DNA of 13,273 nt from an uncultured Clostridia bacterium (GTDB lineage: Bacteria > Bacillota > Clostridia > Oscillospirales > QAKW01). This document shows, piece by piece, positions 1 to 7,351 of the stretch (the stretch's first letter is position 1; the number at the start of each line of letters is the position of its first letter). The notes beneath the pieces are model-generated. The model did not search any database and was not told where the DNA came from. It saw only the letters and a program-made list of their open reading frames with translations. The position numbers and the translations under genes were made by a program. The DNA lies in assembly GCA_944387905.1 (NCBI GenBank), contig CALXGU010000025.1, forward strand, positions 1 to 13,273, read 5' to 3'.

Positions 1-878
1 ATGCAAACCAGTATACCAAACCGTTTAATGAGATTTCCGGCGTTGTGACCGAGTTCCAGAACGCTTTGGCGTGTGCGGCGCGGCTGTTTGAGCTTATAGA
101 TCAAACTCCGCAGTCTAAGGATGGTACCAATGTCCTTGAAAATACACGGGGCAATGTCGTGCTGGACAATGTCAGCTTTTCTTATTCCAAAGACAGAGAG
201 CTTATCAAGGATCTGAATCTCAGTGTCGAGCCGGGTCTGAAGATCGCGATAGTCGGACCTACCGGCTGCGGCAAGACAACGCTTATCAATCTGCTGATGC
301 GGTTTTACGATGTCGACAGCGGACAGATCAAAGTGGACGGGGCCAATATCAACACCTTTACGCGCGCAAGCCTGCGCCGTTCATACGGTATGGTACTTCA
401 GGACACCTGGCTTAAAACAGGCACTATCCGTGAAAATATAACTTTGGGCAAGCCGGACGCCACAATGGAACAAATCATACAGGCTGCGAAAGCCGCACAT
501 TCGCACAGCTTTATAAAGCGGCTTCCCAACGGCTACGACACCGTGATAACAGAAGGCGGAGAGGGCTTATCTCAAGGCCAGCGCCAGCTTTTGTGTATTA
601 CCAGGGTAATGCTCAGTCTGCCGCCTATGCTTATTCTGGACGAGGCTACAAGCTCTATTGACACACGCACCGAAATACGCATACAGAAAGCGTTCACTCA
701 GATGATGCAGGGCAGGACGACTTTTATTGTGGCGCACAGACTGTCTACGATACGCGAGGCTGATATGATCCTTGTTATGAAAGACGGAAATATCATTGAA
801 CAGGGAAATCATGAATCTCTGCTTGCGGCAGACGGATTTTACGCCAAGCTGTACAACAGTCAGTTTGAACAGTCCTGA
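1..878 (+). CDS. ABC exporter, ATP-binding C-terminal part (5' partial)
   Basis: This is the end of a gene cut by the left edge. The reading frame is open from base 3, giving 291 visible residues, and no start lies in the window; the GTG at 45 is internal, because the residues before it (a QYTKPFNEISG stretch) are typical of the junction between membrane domain and ATPase in fused exporters. Visible motifs are Walker A GPTGCGKTT (about nt 255-281), Q-loop VLQD, signature LSQGQ, Walker B LILDE with the catalytic Glu, the D-loop SSID and the switch His in AHRLS. The nucleotide-binding domain therefore looks complete and catalytically competent. By family knowledge it would be a type IV (fused permease-ATPase) exporter of the BmrA/YheH/LmrA type, often paired with a second half-transporter encoded upstream. 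The substrate cannot be told. It ends in TGA and runs into the shared terminator at 932-964. Confidence 0.93.
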   Translation, partial: ANQYTKPFNEISGVVTEFQNALACAARLFELIDQTPQSKDGTNVLENTRGNVVLDNVSFSYSKDRELIKDLNLSVEPGLKIAIVGPTGCGKTTLINLLMRFYDVDSGQIKVDGANINTFTRASLRRSYGMVLQDTWLKTGTIRENITLGKPDATMEQIIQAAKAAHSHSFIKRLPNGYDTVITEGGEGLSQGQRQLLCITRVMLSLPPMLILDEATSSIDTRTEIRIQKAFTQMMQGRTTFIVAHRLSTIREADMILVMKDGNIIEQGNHESLLAADGFYAKLYNSQFEQS

Positions 879-931
879 TAATAGCTATGTTTTAGCCTAA
901 GACGTATTCGATCATTCTGCTCCGTAATTAA

Positions 932-964
932 AAAAGCTCTGAGACTATGTGTCTCAGAGCTTTT
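932..964. terminator. Bidirectional intrinsic terminator between convergent genes
   Basis: A perfect 14-bp inverted repeat (932-945 with 951-964, arms AAAAGCTCTGAGAC and GTCTCAGAGCTTTT) encloses a 5-base loop. It is followed by T-rich tracts on both strands (TTTTGTTTT rightward; TTTTTTAATT leftward). It can end both the ABC gene from the left and the metal ATPase gene from the right. The TGA stop of the ATPase (954-956) sits inside the right arm. Confidence 0.9.
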
Positions 965-2831
965 GTTTTACTCTCATCGCGCGCATTGCGTTCAGTATTG
1001 CTATCACTGCAACACCCACATCTGCGAATACCGCCGCCCACATTCCGGCAGCACCTAAGGCGACAAGTATGAGTATCGCTATTTTAACAGCGAGTACAAA
1101 TACTATATTTTGTTTTACTATTTTTACCGTGCGTCTGGCAGCCTTTACCGCAAGAGCTATTTTAAGAGGGTTATCATCCATAAGCACAACATCCGCAGCT
1201 TCGATGGCGGCATCAGACCCCAGTCCTCCCATAGCGATACCGATATCCGCTCTTGCAAGTACAGGCGCGTCATTGATTCCGTCACCGATAAATGCCAGCC
1301 TGCCGCCTGTTTTTCCTTTTAATAGCTGCTCGGTTTTGGCTACCTTGTCCGAAGGCAGAAGCTGAGAATAGTACTCGTCTATGCCAAGCTTTTGCGCCAC
1401 GTCCGCGGCTATAATATTATTATCACCCGTCAGCATTACGATACGCCCGACACCGCAGCCTTTAAGCGCGTCTATTGCCGCTTTTGATTCGTTCTTTATC
1501 GTATCTGATAAAACAATGCATCCCAAATATTCATTCTGCCGCGCGATATATACATAAGACCCGGCATCGGTGCACTTGATATAATTTACACCTATCTTTT
1601 CCATCAATCTTGCGTTGCCGGCGTATACATCGCTCCCGTCAATCACAGCATGCACGCCGTAACCTGCCAGTTCCTCGATTTTTTCTGCGCCGCCTGAGCT
1701 TTGACTGCCGCAGTAATTGCGTATTGCCGCAGCGATCGGATGTGTTGAAGCGCTCTCACAAATATCGGCAAGACGTATCAGCTGTTTTTCGTCACAGCCG
1801 TCTTGACAATACACCTTTGTCACCATTATTTTGCCGGTAGTCAAAGTGCCCGTTTTATCAAGCACAGCCGTATCGCATTTGGAAAGTGTCTCAATATAGT
1901 TGGAGCCCTTTATAAGTACTCCGTTTTTGGACATTCCGCCTATACCGCTGAAAAATGTCATCGGCACCGAAATGACGAGTGCGCACGGACACGATACCAC
2001 AAGAAATGACATAGCCCTGTATACCCAGCTTTTCCATACCTGCGCGTCTGCCGCGCCGGTCACCAGCGGTCCTATGACCGCAAGCACAAGCGCGCATATA
2101 ACGACTACAGGAGTGTAAACCCGCGCGAACCTTGTTATAAAATTTTCGCTTTTTGCCTTATTTGCTGTTGAGTTTTCCACCAACTCAAGAATTTTTGATA
2201 CAGTCGATTCACTGAACGGCTTTGAGACTTTTACACGTATAAGTGAGCTCATATTGATACAGCCGCTCAGTACGCTGTCGCCCTCTTTTGCATCGGCAGG
2301 AATGCTCTCTCCGGTAAGCGCAACGGTATTTATATAGCTGCTGCCTTGGATTATAATACCGTCAAGCGGTATTTTCTCCCCAGGCCGAACTATGATTATT
2401 TCTCCCACCTTTACCTCGAACGGATCAACTGTGACAGCCGATCCGTCACGCTCTACGACTGCGCTGTCCGGTCTGAGCTGCATCAGCGACGATATCGAAC
2501 GGCGGCTTTTGCCTACGGCTATACTCTGAAACAGTTCACCTACCTGATAAAATATCATTACAAAAACCGCTTCCGGATATTCGCCCACAAATACTGCGCC
2601 GACTGTAGCTATTGCCATTAAAAAGTTTTCGTCAAAAATTTTGCCCCGGCATATATTCAGTACAGCATGCCACAATATGTCCCAGCCTGCGGTAAAGTAG
2701 GCAGCCAAAAGCATAAGTATATACAAATATTCATTTTTTATTATCTGTGCGCCCTCTAATATTGCCGCCGCACCAAAAATCGCCGCCGATACTAGTATTC
2801 GGCAAAGCATTTTTTTATGTTTTGTACTCAT
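954..2831 (-). CDS. cadA: P1B-type heavy-metal (Zn/Cd/Pb) efflux ATPase
   Basis: This 625-residue membrane ATPase pumps soft divalent metal ions out of the cytoplasm using ATP. It shows the P1B order: N-terminal membrane helices (about 10-95), the actuator loop with TGES (173-176), the metal-binding membrane motif CPC (281-283), the phosphorylation motif DKTGTLT (325-331), the HP motif (364-365), the hinge GDGIND (516-521) and two last helices. Lys583 and Asp604 in those last helices match the membrane Lys and Asp that, with CPC, mark the Zn/Cd/Pb subgroup (ZntA/CadA), as opposed to copper pumps. There is no N-terminal HMA domain; a separate small protein just upstream supplies one. Its ATG overlaps the stop of that gene (ATGA), so the two are probably translationally coupled. 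Metal specificity is inferred from motifs; Zn versus Cd versus Pb cannot be separated. Confidence 0.95.
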   Translation of the reverse strand: MSTKHKKMLCRILVSAAIFGAAAILEGAQIIKNEYLYILMLLAAYFTAGWDILWHAVLNICRGKIFDENFLMAIATVGAVFVGEYPEAVFVMIFYQVGELFQSIAVGKSRRSISSLMQLRPDSAVVERDGSAVTVDPFEVKVGEIIIVRPGEKIPLDGIIIQGSSYINTVALTGESIPADAKEGDSVLSGCINMSSLIRVKVSKPFSESTVSKILELVENSTANKAKSENFITRFARVYTPVVVICALVLAVIGPLVTGAADAQVWKSWVYRAMSFLVVSCPCALVISVPMTFFSGIGGMSKNGVLIKGSNYIETLSKCDTAVLDKTGTLTTGKIMVTKVYCQDGCDEKQLIRLADICESASTHPIAAAIRNYCGSQSSGGAEKIEELAGYGVHAVIDGSDVYAGNARLMEKIGVNYIKCTDAGSYVYIARQNEYLGCIVLSDTIKNESKAAIDALKGCGVGRIVMLTGDNNIIAADVAQKLGIDEYYSQLLPSDKVAKTEQLLKGKTGGRLAFIGDGINDAPVLARADIGIAMGGLGSDAAIEAADVVLMDDNPLKIALAVKAARRTVKIVKQNIVFVLAVKIAILILVALGAAGMWAAVFADVGVAVIAILNAMRAMRVKQKL

Positions 2832-3052
2832 TGCTGTGTAACCACCTTACATCCCGGCTGCTGTCTGGCGACTGTTTTAATGACATTTTCTATAACCTCA
2901 TCAAAGCGGTCGTCTTCGATTTCAACCGTCAGTTTCTGTGCAAAAAAATTAATGCCTGCATTTTTTACGCCGTCCACTTTAGTTATAGCTCTCTCAAGCT
3001 TTGCCGCGCAGTTAGGACAATCGATCTCATCTAATTTGTATACTCTTTTCAT
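2828..3052 (-). CDS. Free-standing HMA-domain metal-binding protein
   Basis: This 74-residue cytoplasmic protein consists of one heavy-metal-associated (ferredoxin-like, beta-alpha-beta-beta-alpha-beta) domain. The metal-binding loop is DCPNCA, with Cys12 and Cys15. The Asp just before CxxC is the arrangement seen in Zn/Cd ATPase HMA domains (ZntA type), where it is a third ligand; copper HMA domains usually have Thr or Ser there. It begins 11 bp after the repressor stop with a GGAG site that directly follows that stop, and its own stop overlaps the ATPase start by 4 bases. It therefore looks like the detached N-terminal domain of the pump, acting as a metal donor or sensor for it. Confidence in family is high; the exact role is inferred. 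Confidence 0.9.
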   Translation of the reverse strand: MKRVYKLDEIDCPNCAAKLERAITKVDGVKNAGINFFAQKLTVEIEDDRFDEVIENVIKTVARQQPGCKVVTQQ

Positions 3053-3063
3053 AATACTGCTCC

Positions 3064-3441
3064 TTATTCGGTTATATGATCCATACCCTGGTTGAGTATG
3101 CTTTTTACATGGTCATCTGCAAGAGAATAAAATACCGTCTTGCCATCACGTCTGTACCTTACAAGATCTGCCGCCTTAAGTACCCTGAGCTGATGCGATA
3201 TTGCCGAAACAGTCATATCCAGCACCTGCGCGATATCGCACACGCACATCTCCGACTCCAGCAAAACAAATAATATCCGCACCCTTGTACTGTCTCCGAA
3301 TATTTTGAACAGCTCCGCAAGATCATAAAGGCTGTCGGTATCGGGCATATTTTTGTTGACTCGCTCTATAAGTTCTACATGCGCATGAGTATACTCACAG
3401 CACGGAAGATTATCGTTTTTATTTATATTTATGTCTCTCAT
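3064..3441 (-). CDS. ArsR/SmtB-family metal-responsive repressor (CadC-like)
   Basis: This 125-residue winged-helix DNA-binding repressor should control its own operon. It has the family core: a FGDSTRVRIL helix (48-57), the metal-loop helix EMCVCDIA (64-71), a recognition helix around SAISHQLRVLKAADLV (79-94) and a beta-wing (RRDGKTVFYSL). Two metal sites are visible. The alpha3N (CadC) site would use Cys66 and Cys68 plus N-terminal Cys14/Cys15. The alpha5 (SmtB/CzrA) site would use Asp109, His111, His122 and Glu125, with exactly the DxH-x10-H-x2-E spacing of SmtB. The start is the ATG at 3441, with GGGAG (3453-3457 region) about 10 bases upstream. In CadC the alpha3N site binds Cd/Pb/Zn and triggers release from DNA; that is known for the family and inferred here. 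Downstream HMA and ATPase genes fit that role. Confidence 0.94.
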   Translation of the reverse strand: MRDININKNDNLPCCEYTHAHVELIERVNKNMPDTDSLYDLAELFKIFGDSTRVRILFVLLESEMCVCDIAQVLDMTVSAISHQLRVLKAADLVRYRRDGKTVFYSLADDHVKSILNQGMDHITE

Positions 3442-3458
3442 GTTTACATATCTCCCAT

Positions 3459-3536
3459 TTATATTTTTACACCGGCGGCGGCTGTCTGCTGTCCTGACGT
3501 CCCTTGCGGTTTCGGGCAGCGGCTGTCTGCTGTCAT
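3459..3536 (-). CDS. Possible 25-codon leader ORF upstream of the repressor
   Basis: An ATG at 3536 opens a 25-codon frame that ends in TAA at 3459-3461, only two bases before the GGGAG site of the repressor gene. The peptide would begin MTADSRCPKP and be rich in Gln, Ala and Gly. It would be the first ORF in the leader if the promoter at 3644-3671 is used, and could couple to repressor translation. Against it, the upstream AGGA is 13 bases away, which is too far for a good ribosome site. The repeated 16-mer inside it is also read in two different frames, so no peptide motif is repeated. It may be chance. Confidence 0.22.
   Translation of the reverse strand: MTADSRCPKPQGTSGQQTAAAGVKI
3478..3534. 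repeat. 16-bp GC-rich direct repeat in the metal-operon leader
   Basis: GCGGCTGTCTGCTGTC occurs exactly at 3478-3493 and again at 3519-3534, a 41-bp period. Both copies lie in an unusually GC-rich patch flanked by AT-rich DNA, between the operon promoter and the repressor start. Function is unknown; possible roles are RNA structure in the leader or a protein site. Confidence 0.75.
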
Positions 3537-3610
3537 ATTTCTTTAAGCGTCCTATATCACAAGCTTCTTTATCTTTAATAAAAAACTAAAACATTTTTAC
3601 AGCAAAAGCT

Positions 3611-3639
3611 TTCAAACAAACGTTTGAATTATTGTTCAA
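3611..3639. promoter_or_regulatory. CadC/SmtB-type operator of the metal operon
   Basis: TTCAAAC-AAAC-GTTTGAA (3611-3628) is a perfect 7-bp inverted repeat. It resembles the known cad operator core of the form TCAAA(T/C)AAA(T/C)(A/G)TTTGA. A further half-site TTCAA at 3635-3639 pairs with TTGAA at 3624-3628, so half-sites are stacked. The site lies just downstream of the -10 box over the expected transcription start, where bound repressor would block the start. Assignment to the adjacent repressor is inferred from position and similarity. Confidence 0.8.
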
Positions 3640-3643
3640 TCGT

Positions 3644-3671
3644 ATTATATCATATTATTCTGCATTGTCAA
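3644..3671 (-). promoter_or_regulatory. Promoter of the metal-efflux operon
   Basis: On the minus strand, TTGACA (3671-3666) is followed by a 16-bp spacer and TATAAT (3649-3644), a consensus housekeeping promoter. Transcription should start near 3637, giving a leader of about 195 nt before the repressor ATG at 3441. Confidence 0.85.
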
Positions 3672-3785
3672 TACTTTATCTGCATTTATAAAAAATTTAT
3701 GTTCTTAAGCTTTAAGTGATCTGTTATTACTGTTAGTTTTAACTAGTAAACACAATAAAAATATATTACAAACAAACCATAGCAT

Positions 3786-3820
3786 AAAAAATATCAGCTG
3801 CTGTTTAACAGCAGCTGATA
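3786..3820 (-). terminator. Intrinsic terminator of the SLH gene
   Basis: The arms TATCAGCTGCTG (3792-3803) and CAGCAGCTGATA (3809-3820) form a 12-bp perfect stem that can extend by two A-T pairs. A run of six T follows on the minus strand (3791-3786). It lies 18 bp after the SLH stop codon and separates that gene from the metal operon. Confidence 0.9.
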
Positions 3821-3837
3821 AATATTTAATTGTATAG

Positions 3838-6800
3838 TTAAATATCCTGCGAAATGATATTTACTATGGAAACAATTTTGGCGATCTCACTGCGCTTAAT
3901 GTTGTCCTTGGGATTGAGGTAACCGTCAGCACCTTCAATTACTCCGGCTTTAACAACAGCTTTAGTGGCTGGGATCGCCCAGTTGCTGATATTTGCTGCA
4001 TCTTTGAACGATGACAGGTCACAATCAGCAGCGGCAGCCGTATCCAATTTCAAAAGATTGCTAAGTGCCTGGAAGAATTCCTGACGTGTAATGTTTGCGC
4101 TGTATCTGAACTCCCGTTTGCCTTCTGCATTCTCAGAGCCGGTCATTATACCAAGGAAATATGCGGCCTTGATATAATTGTAAGACCATTCGGGAATACT
4201 ATCTGAGTCAGCATAGATACCGCCGAGAGCTTCAGTGTTGAATGACAGCGGATCTATACCCATCATACGGCAGAACATAGCTGCAACTTCCTGACGCGTT
4301 GCATATTTATTGGGTCCAAATGTATATGTGTCTGTATCAGCATCATAATAGCCTCCGACTATGCCCAGACGTGAAGCTTCTAAAATATAGTCCTCTGCCC
4401 AGTGATTGTCAATGTCGATAAACGGCGTAGATGTTTCGCCCTTTGTAATAATGACTTTGTAACTATTGGTCTCCCCGACCTCAGACGTTACATCAACATA
4501 GAAATATGAAAGCTGGCAGCTGATACCCAGACGGAATGTACGAACCTCTACTTCTCTGTTGTTTATAAATTCATAATTTACAGCAGGAGTAAGCTTAAAT
4601 TGCTTATCAGCGTCTGCGTATACAACAACATCTGCAAACTCATTTGTTTCAAAGTGTGCGTTTACCGCCGAAACAGTAGTTGATGCTTCAATATATATAA
4701 CGTTATTTTCTATTTTTATATTAGCAAGTCCCGTTATTCCTGTAATAACGTTATCAGTAGACTTAACGTCGTTATATACACTGAGCGTGTAAACCTGACT
4801 GTATCCGAACGTGCTTGTTACCTTTACATAGAAATAGGACAAAGCATCACCGATGGCAATTTCTTTAATGTCGCCCTGTTTTGATAAAAGTTCTGAAACT
4901 TCACCGGTTGCAGGATTATAATTCTTATAGATCTCATATGTTGCGTTTGTAGAAACCTTAAAGTCAAATACAGCTGAATCTATCATTGCATAGGGACGGT
5001 AAGAGATAGATTTTCTCTCATTATTAAATATCAGAATATCCTGAGCAGGGGAAATCACAGAGATGACCCTTGCATCATAATCATTAGAACCGGGTCTTTT
5101 GATCGTTATCGTGTATGTTTTATTATTAGATTCATCACCTGAAACGATATCAAGATAAAGTTTTACTTCCTCATCAGGCTCTATATAACCGGTAGGATTG
5201 TCATACTTATTTGTTTTAGCCGCATCGGTATATATCTCATAAGTCGCCGATGGTGATACTACTACGGAGAATGGGAAATAGATATATTTTGTATCAAGCT
5301 TTACAGTGATATCGGTTCCATCAACAGAGTAACCTTCAAATTCTCTGTTGGTTTCATCGTGAATCAAAAATCTGAAATCAGCTTTTGACCTATCGGTATT
5401 TGATTTAACGACAACATCATACTTTACCGACATGCCTGTGAGACTGTCAGTAGCAACGAGATATGCATGTGTAGTGGTATCTTTAATATTGAGCTTATTA
5501 TCGGGGACCTGTTTTGTAAGCAGGAAATCCTCGTACAGCGCATAAGTCGCACCGCCCACAGCACCAGTAAAATCTACAGTTTCACGGCCATCAGCTGCTG
5601 CTGCAGTAATTGTTGCATTATTATTATCTACAACAAAATCCTCGCTGTCAAAACCGTTTATCCTCAATAAAATACCGGCACCTTTTACGAGGGTAATTCC
5701 GCCGGAGACCTCTGTCATAGCTTCATCAAGATAATACGGCATAGAGATAAGCTTTGTATCTTCATTTATATTAAATGTAGTTTCATCAGGATGCACTATT
5801 GTAACATTGCCGTTTGACGAAACAGTACCAAAATAATTATAAGATGCATCGAGAGTACCTATAAGAGTCGAGTAAACAGCAACCCGGAGTGTGGAGGCTG
5901 AATTAAATAAGAACTTATTATTTGTAACGCTTGCAACAAAATTAACTGTTCTTCCCGTAAGATTACCGCCGCCCTCAAGCTTAACAGCACTTACACCTGA
6001 AGGGATGCTATAGAAGATATTATCGCTTATAAAGGTCTTACAGCCCGGATCATTACAGTCAGTGGGCGACTCATCTGTAGCATTCATCATATATTCCAGT
6101 ACATAATTGCCGCGAATTATATAGCCGGATCTGCTTCCTGTTTTATAAAAGAGGTTTCCGACAACTCGTTTATAATCAAGGTTTGCACCGAAGTTGGCGT
6201 TGTTGTAATCAAAGTTTACACCCTGAGAACAGTTGTTTACTATATTATAAGAAAATGAAACAAGTGTTTCCTGGTCACTGTTGTTGCCGCAGGAGGTAAA
6301 TGCATATAACATTCCCGAGTTGTCCTGGAAATAGTTATTATCCATAACAGTATCGCTCATGGATCCGCCGCCCTGGAAAATGGTTCCGTTGTTGTTTACA
6401 AAGCGGTTATACTTCAGGTAAGTACCTGTACTGTATCCACGGTTTGCATTAAACACTAAACCGGTGTTGTCTTCAACAATATTATTGTAGAAATGGAAAT
6501 ACTCACTGGTCTGACCGGATATCGCTATATCAAACACTTTATTGGTGGCACCAAGACCTGTGATTTTCACACCGTCTATTGTTATATTGTTTGATTTTAT
6601 TGTCCATACCCAGTGCGTATCGCTGATAACAGTTTCAAGAGTAGGATTGCGCTCAGGGTTAAGATTCATCGTATACTCATTTATACCCGCAACATTAGGA
6701 TTCACGCCTGCATAGTTGCCGTAAAACTTAAGTCCGTTATAATTGAGAGTAACGTCCTCTGTATATGTACCTGCTCCCAACTTAAACTTTGCGTTTTCTG

Positions 6801-7116
6801 CGCCGCAGTAAAAAAGAGCGTCATTTATGGAACTGAATGCATTCAAACCATATATAGCCTTATAGACCTCGCCATTAAAATCCATGTAGACCCATGTTTG
6901 GTCTTGGACGTTTGCCCAATCCTGGCTGATAAACGTCACGCCCGACGGTGCAGTGCTTGCATAGCCGGGATTTGATGAGATCGTCGTAAAAGGCGAATAA
7001 ATAAGCTTATCAACATCCGCGGAATCTGCAGCGTTTGTAAAACAAAAGCCGGATAGCAATGACATTGTCATTATTACCGCAAGAAATATTGACAACAATT
7101 TTCTTGTTTTTGACAT
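3838..7116 (-). CDS. Secreted SLH-anchored beta-helix surface protein
   Basis: This 1092-residue exported protein has a signal peptide (positive SKTRK, hydrophobic core 7-23, likely cleavage after about residue 30). Residues about 85-450 form a right-handed parallel beta-helix (pectin-lyase-like). Many NxF/NNxF turns occur (NNIVEDN, YNRFVNN, NNYFQDN, DNIFYS, NNKFLF, YNYFG), and an N-terminal GTYTEDV strand is typical of such folds. Residues about 475-893 contain four beta-sandwich repeats of 100-110 residues, resembling cadherin-like domains; they end YDVVVK (566), YTITIK (668), YTLSVY (776) and YKVIIT (886). Three SLH domains follow (about 899-958, 965-1024, 1035-1092) with cell-wall-binding motifs TRQE, TRQE and a diverged KRSE, so it should be held on the secondary wall polymer. 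The start is supported by GGGAGG nine bases upstream. Any enzymatic activity on polysaccharide is unproven, and no gene name is recognised. Confidence 0.92.
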   Translation of the reverse strand: MSKTRKLLSIFLAVIMTMSLLSGFCFTNAADSADVDKLIYSPFTTISSNPGYASTAPSGVTFISQDWANVQDQTWVYMDFNGEVYKAIYGLNAFSSINDALFYCGAENAKFKLGAGTYTEDVTLNYNGLKFYGNYAGVNPNVAGINEYTMNLNPERNPTLETVISDTHWVWTIKSNNITIDGVKITGLGATNKVFDIAISGQTSEYFHFYNNIVEDNTGLVFNANRGYSTGTYLKYNRFVNNNGTIFQGGGSMSDTVMDNNYFQDNSGMLYAFTSCGNNSDQETLVSFSYNIVNNCSQGVNFDYNNANFGANLDYKRVVGNLFYKTGSRSGYIIRGNYVLEYMMNATDESPTDCNDPGCKTFISDNIFYSIPSGVSAVKLEGGGNLTGRTVNFVASVTNNKFLFNSASTLRVAVYSTLIGTLDASYNYFGTVSSNGNVTIVHPDETTFNINEDTKLISMPYYLDEAMTEVSGGITLVKGAGILLRINGFDSEDFVVDNNNATITAAAADGRETVDFTGAVGGATYALYEDFLLTKQVPDNKLNIKDTTTHAYLVATDSLTGMSVKYDVVVKSNTDRSKADFRFLIHDETNREFEGYSVDGTDITVKLDTKYIYFPFSVVVSPSATYEIYTDAAKTNKYDNPTGYIEPDEEVKLYLDIVSGDESNNKTYTITIKRPGSNDYDARVISVISPAQDILIFNNERKSISYRPYAMIDSAVFDFKVSTNATYEIYKNYNPATGEVSELLSKQGDIKEIAIGDALSYFYVKVTSTFGYSQVYTLSVYNDVKSTDNVITGITGLANIKIENNVIYIEASTTVSAVNAHFETNEFADVVVYADADKQFKLTPAVNYEFINNREVEVRTFRLGISCQLSYFYVDVTSEVGETNSYKVIITKGETSTPFIDIDNHWAEDYILEASRLGIVGGYYDADTDTYTFGPNKYATRQEVAAMFCRMMGIDPLSFNTEALGGIYADSDSIPEWSYNYIKAAYFLGIMTGSENAEGKREFRYSANITRQEFFQALSNLLKLDTAAAADCDLSSFKDAANISNWAIPATKAVVKAGVIEGADGYLNPKDNIKRSEIAKIVSIVNIISQDI

Positions 7117-7150
7117 GATATAAAACCTCCCAGTTAATTGAAGACCATAC

Positions 7151-7170
7151 TTATACTATTTTGAGTATAA
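7151..7170. promoter_or_regulatory. Inverted repeat in the SLH gene leader
   Basis: TTATACT (7151-7157) and AGTATAA (7164-7170) form a perfect 7-bp inverted repeat with a 6-base spacer. It starts about 3 bases downstream of the expected transcription start of the SLH gene. This is a plausible operator; as RNA it would be only a weak hairpin. No regulator is identified. Confidence 0.4.
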
Positions 7171-7179
7171 CATATTGTT

Positions 7180-7208
7180 ATTATATTTTATTAAAAACTA
7201 AAAGTCAA
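7180..7208 (-). promoter_or_regulatory. Promoter of the SLH gene
   Basis: The minus strand reads TTGACT (7208-7203), a 17-bp spacer and TATAAT (7185-7180). Transcription would start near 7173, leaving a leader of about 57 nt that carries GGGAGG at 7131-7126 before the ATG at 7116. Confidence 0.8.
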
Positions 7209-7266
7209 TGGAATTATAGCATTTTTCACAACAAACGGCTGCCAATCGCAAAAATTTATTAAAAAT

Positions 7267-7315
7267 ATATAAATTTAACATGTCATATTTGGTAATACTA
7301 ACAATATAAATTTAA
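7267..7315. repeat. 12-bp AT-rich direct repeat upstream of the glm promoter
   Basis: ATATAAATTTAA occurs at 7267-7278 and 7304-7315. The second copy ends 7 bp before the -35 box at 7323. It could act as an UP element for RNA polymerase. In DNA this AT-rich, chance is also possible. Confidence 0.4.
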
Positions 7316-7322
7316 TTAATAC

Positions 7323-7351
7323 TTGACATATCAGGCGAATAATTATAAAAT
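7323..7351 (+). promoter_or_regulatory. Promoter of the glm amino-sugar operon
   Basis: TTGACA (7323-7328), a 17-bp spacer and TAAAAT (7346-7351) form a good housekeeping promoter. Transcription should start near 7358, about 46 nt before the ATG at 7404. This argues against any translation start upstream of 7404, although the frame is open further upstream. Confidence 0.8.

Larger units (their letters stand above)
3442..3837. other. Intergenic region between SLH gene and metal operon
   Basis: This 396-bp gap holds, from left to right, the leader of the metal operon with a GC-rich repeat (3471-3536), the operator (3611-3639), the promoter (3644-3671) and the terminator of the SLH gene (3786-3820). 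The stretches 3537-3610 and 3672-3785 are AT-rich, and I see no further gene or strong structure in them. Confidence 0.8.

Noticed and set aside
954..1365. Plus-strand Ala/Ser/Thr-rich frame opposite the metal ATPase
   Set aside because: Its composition mirrors the reverse complement of the ATPase membrane helices; no start signal is seen.
3478..3534. CRISPR or mobile-element repeat
   Set aside because: There are only two 16-bp copies, with no further units, terminal inverted repeats or transposase nearby.
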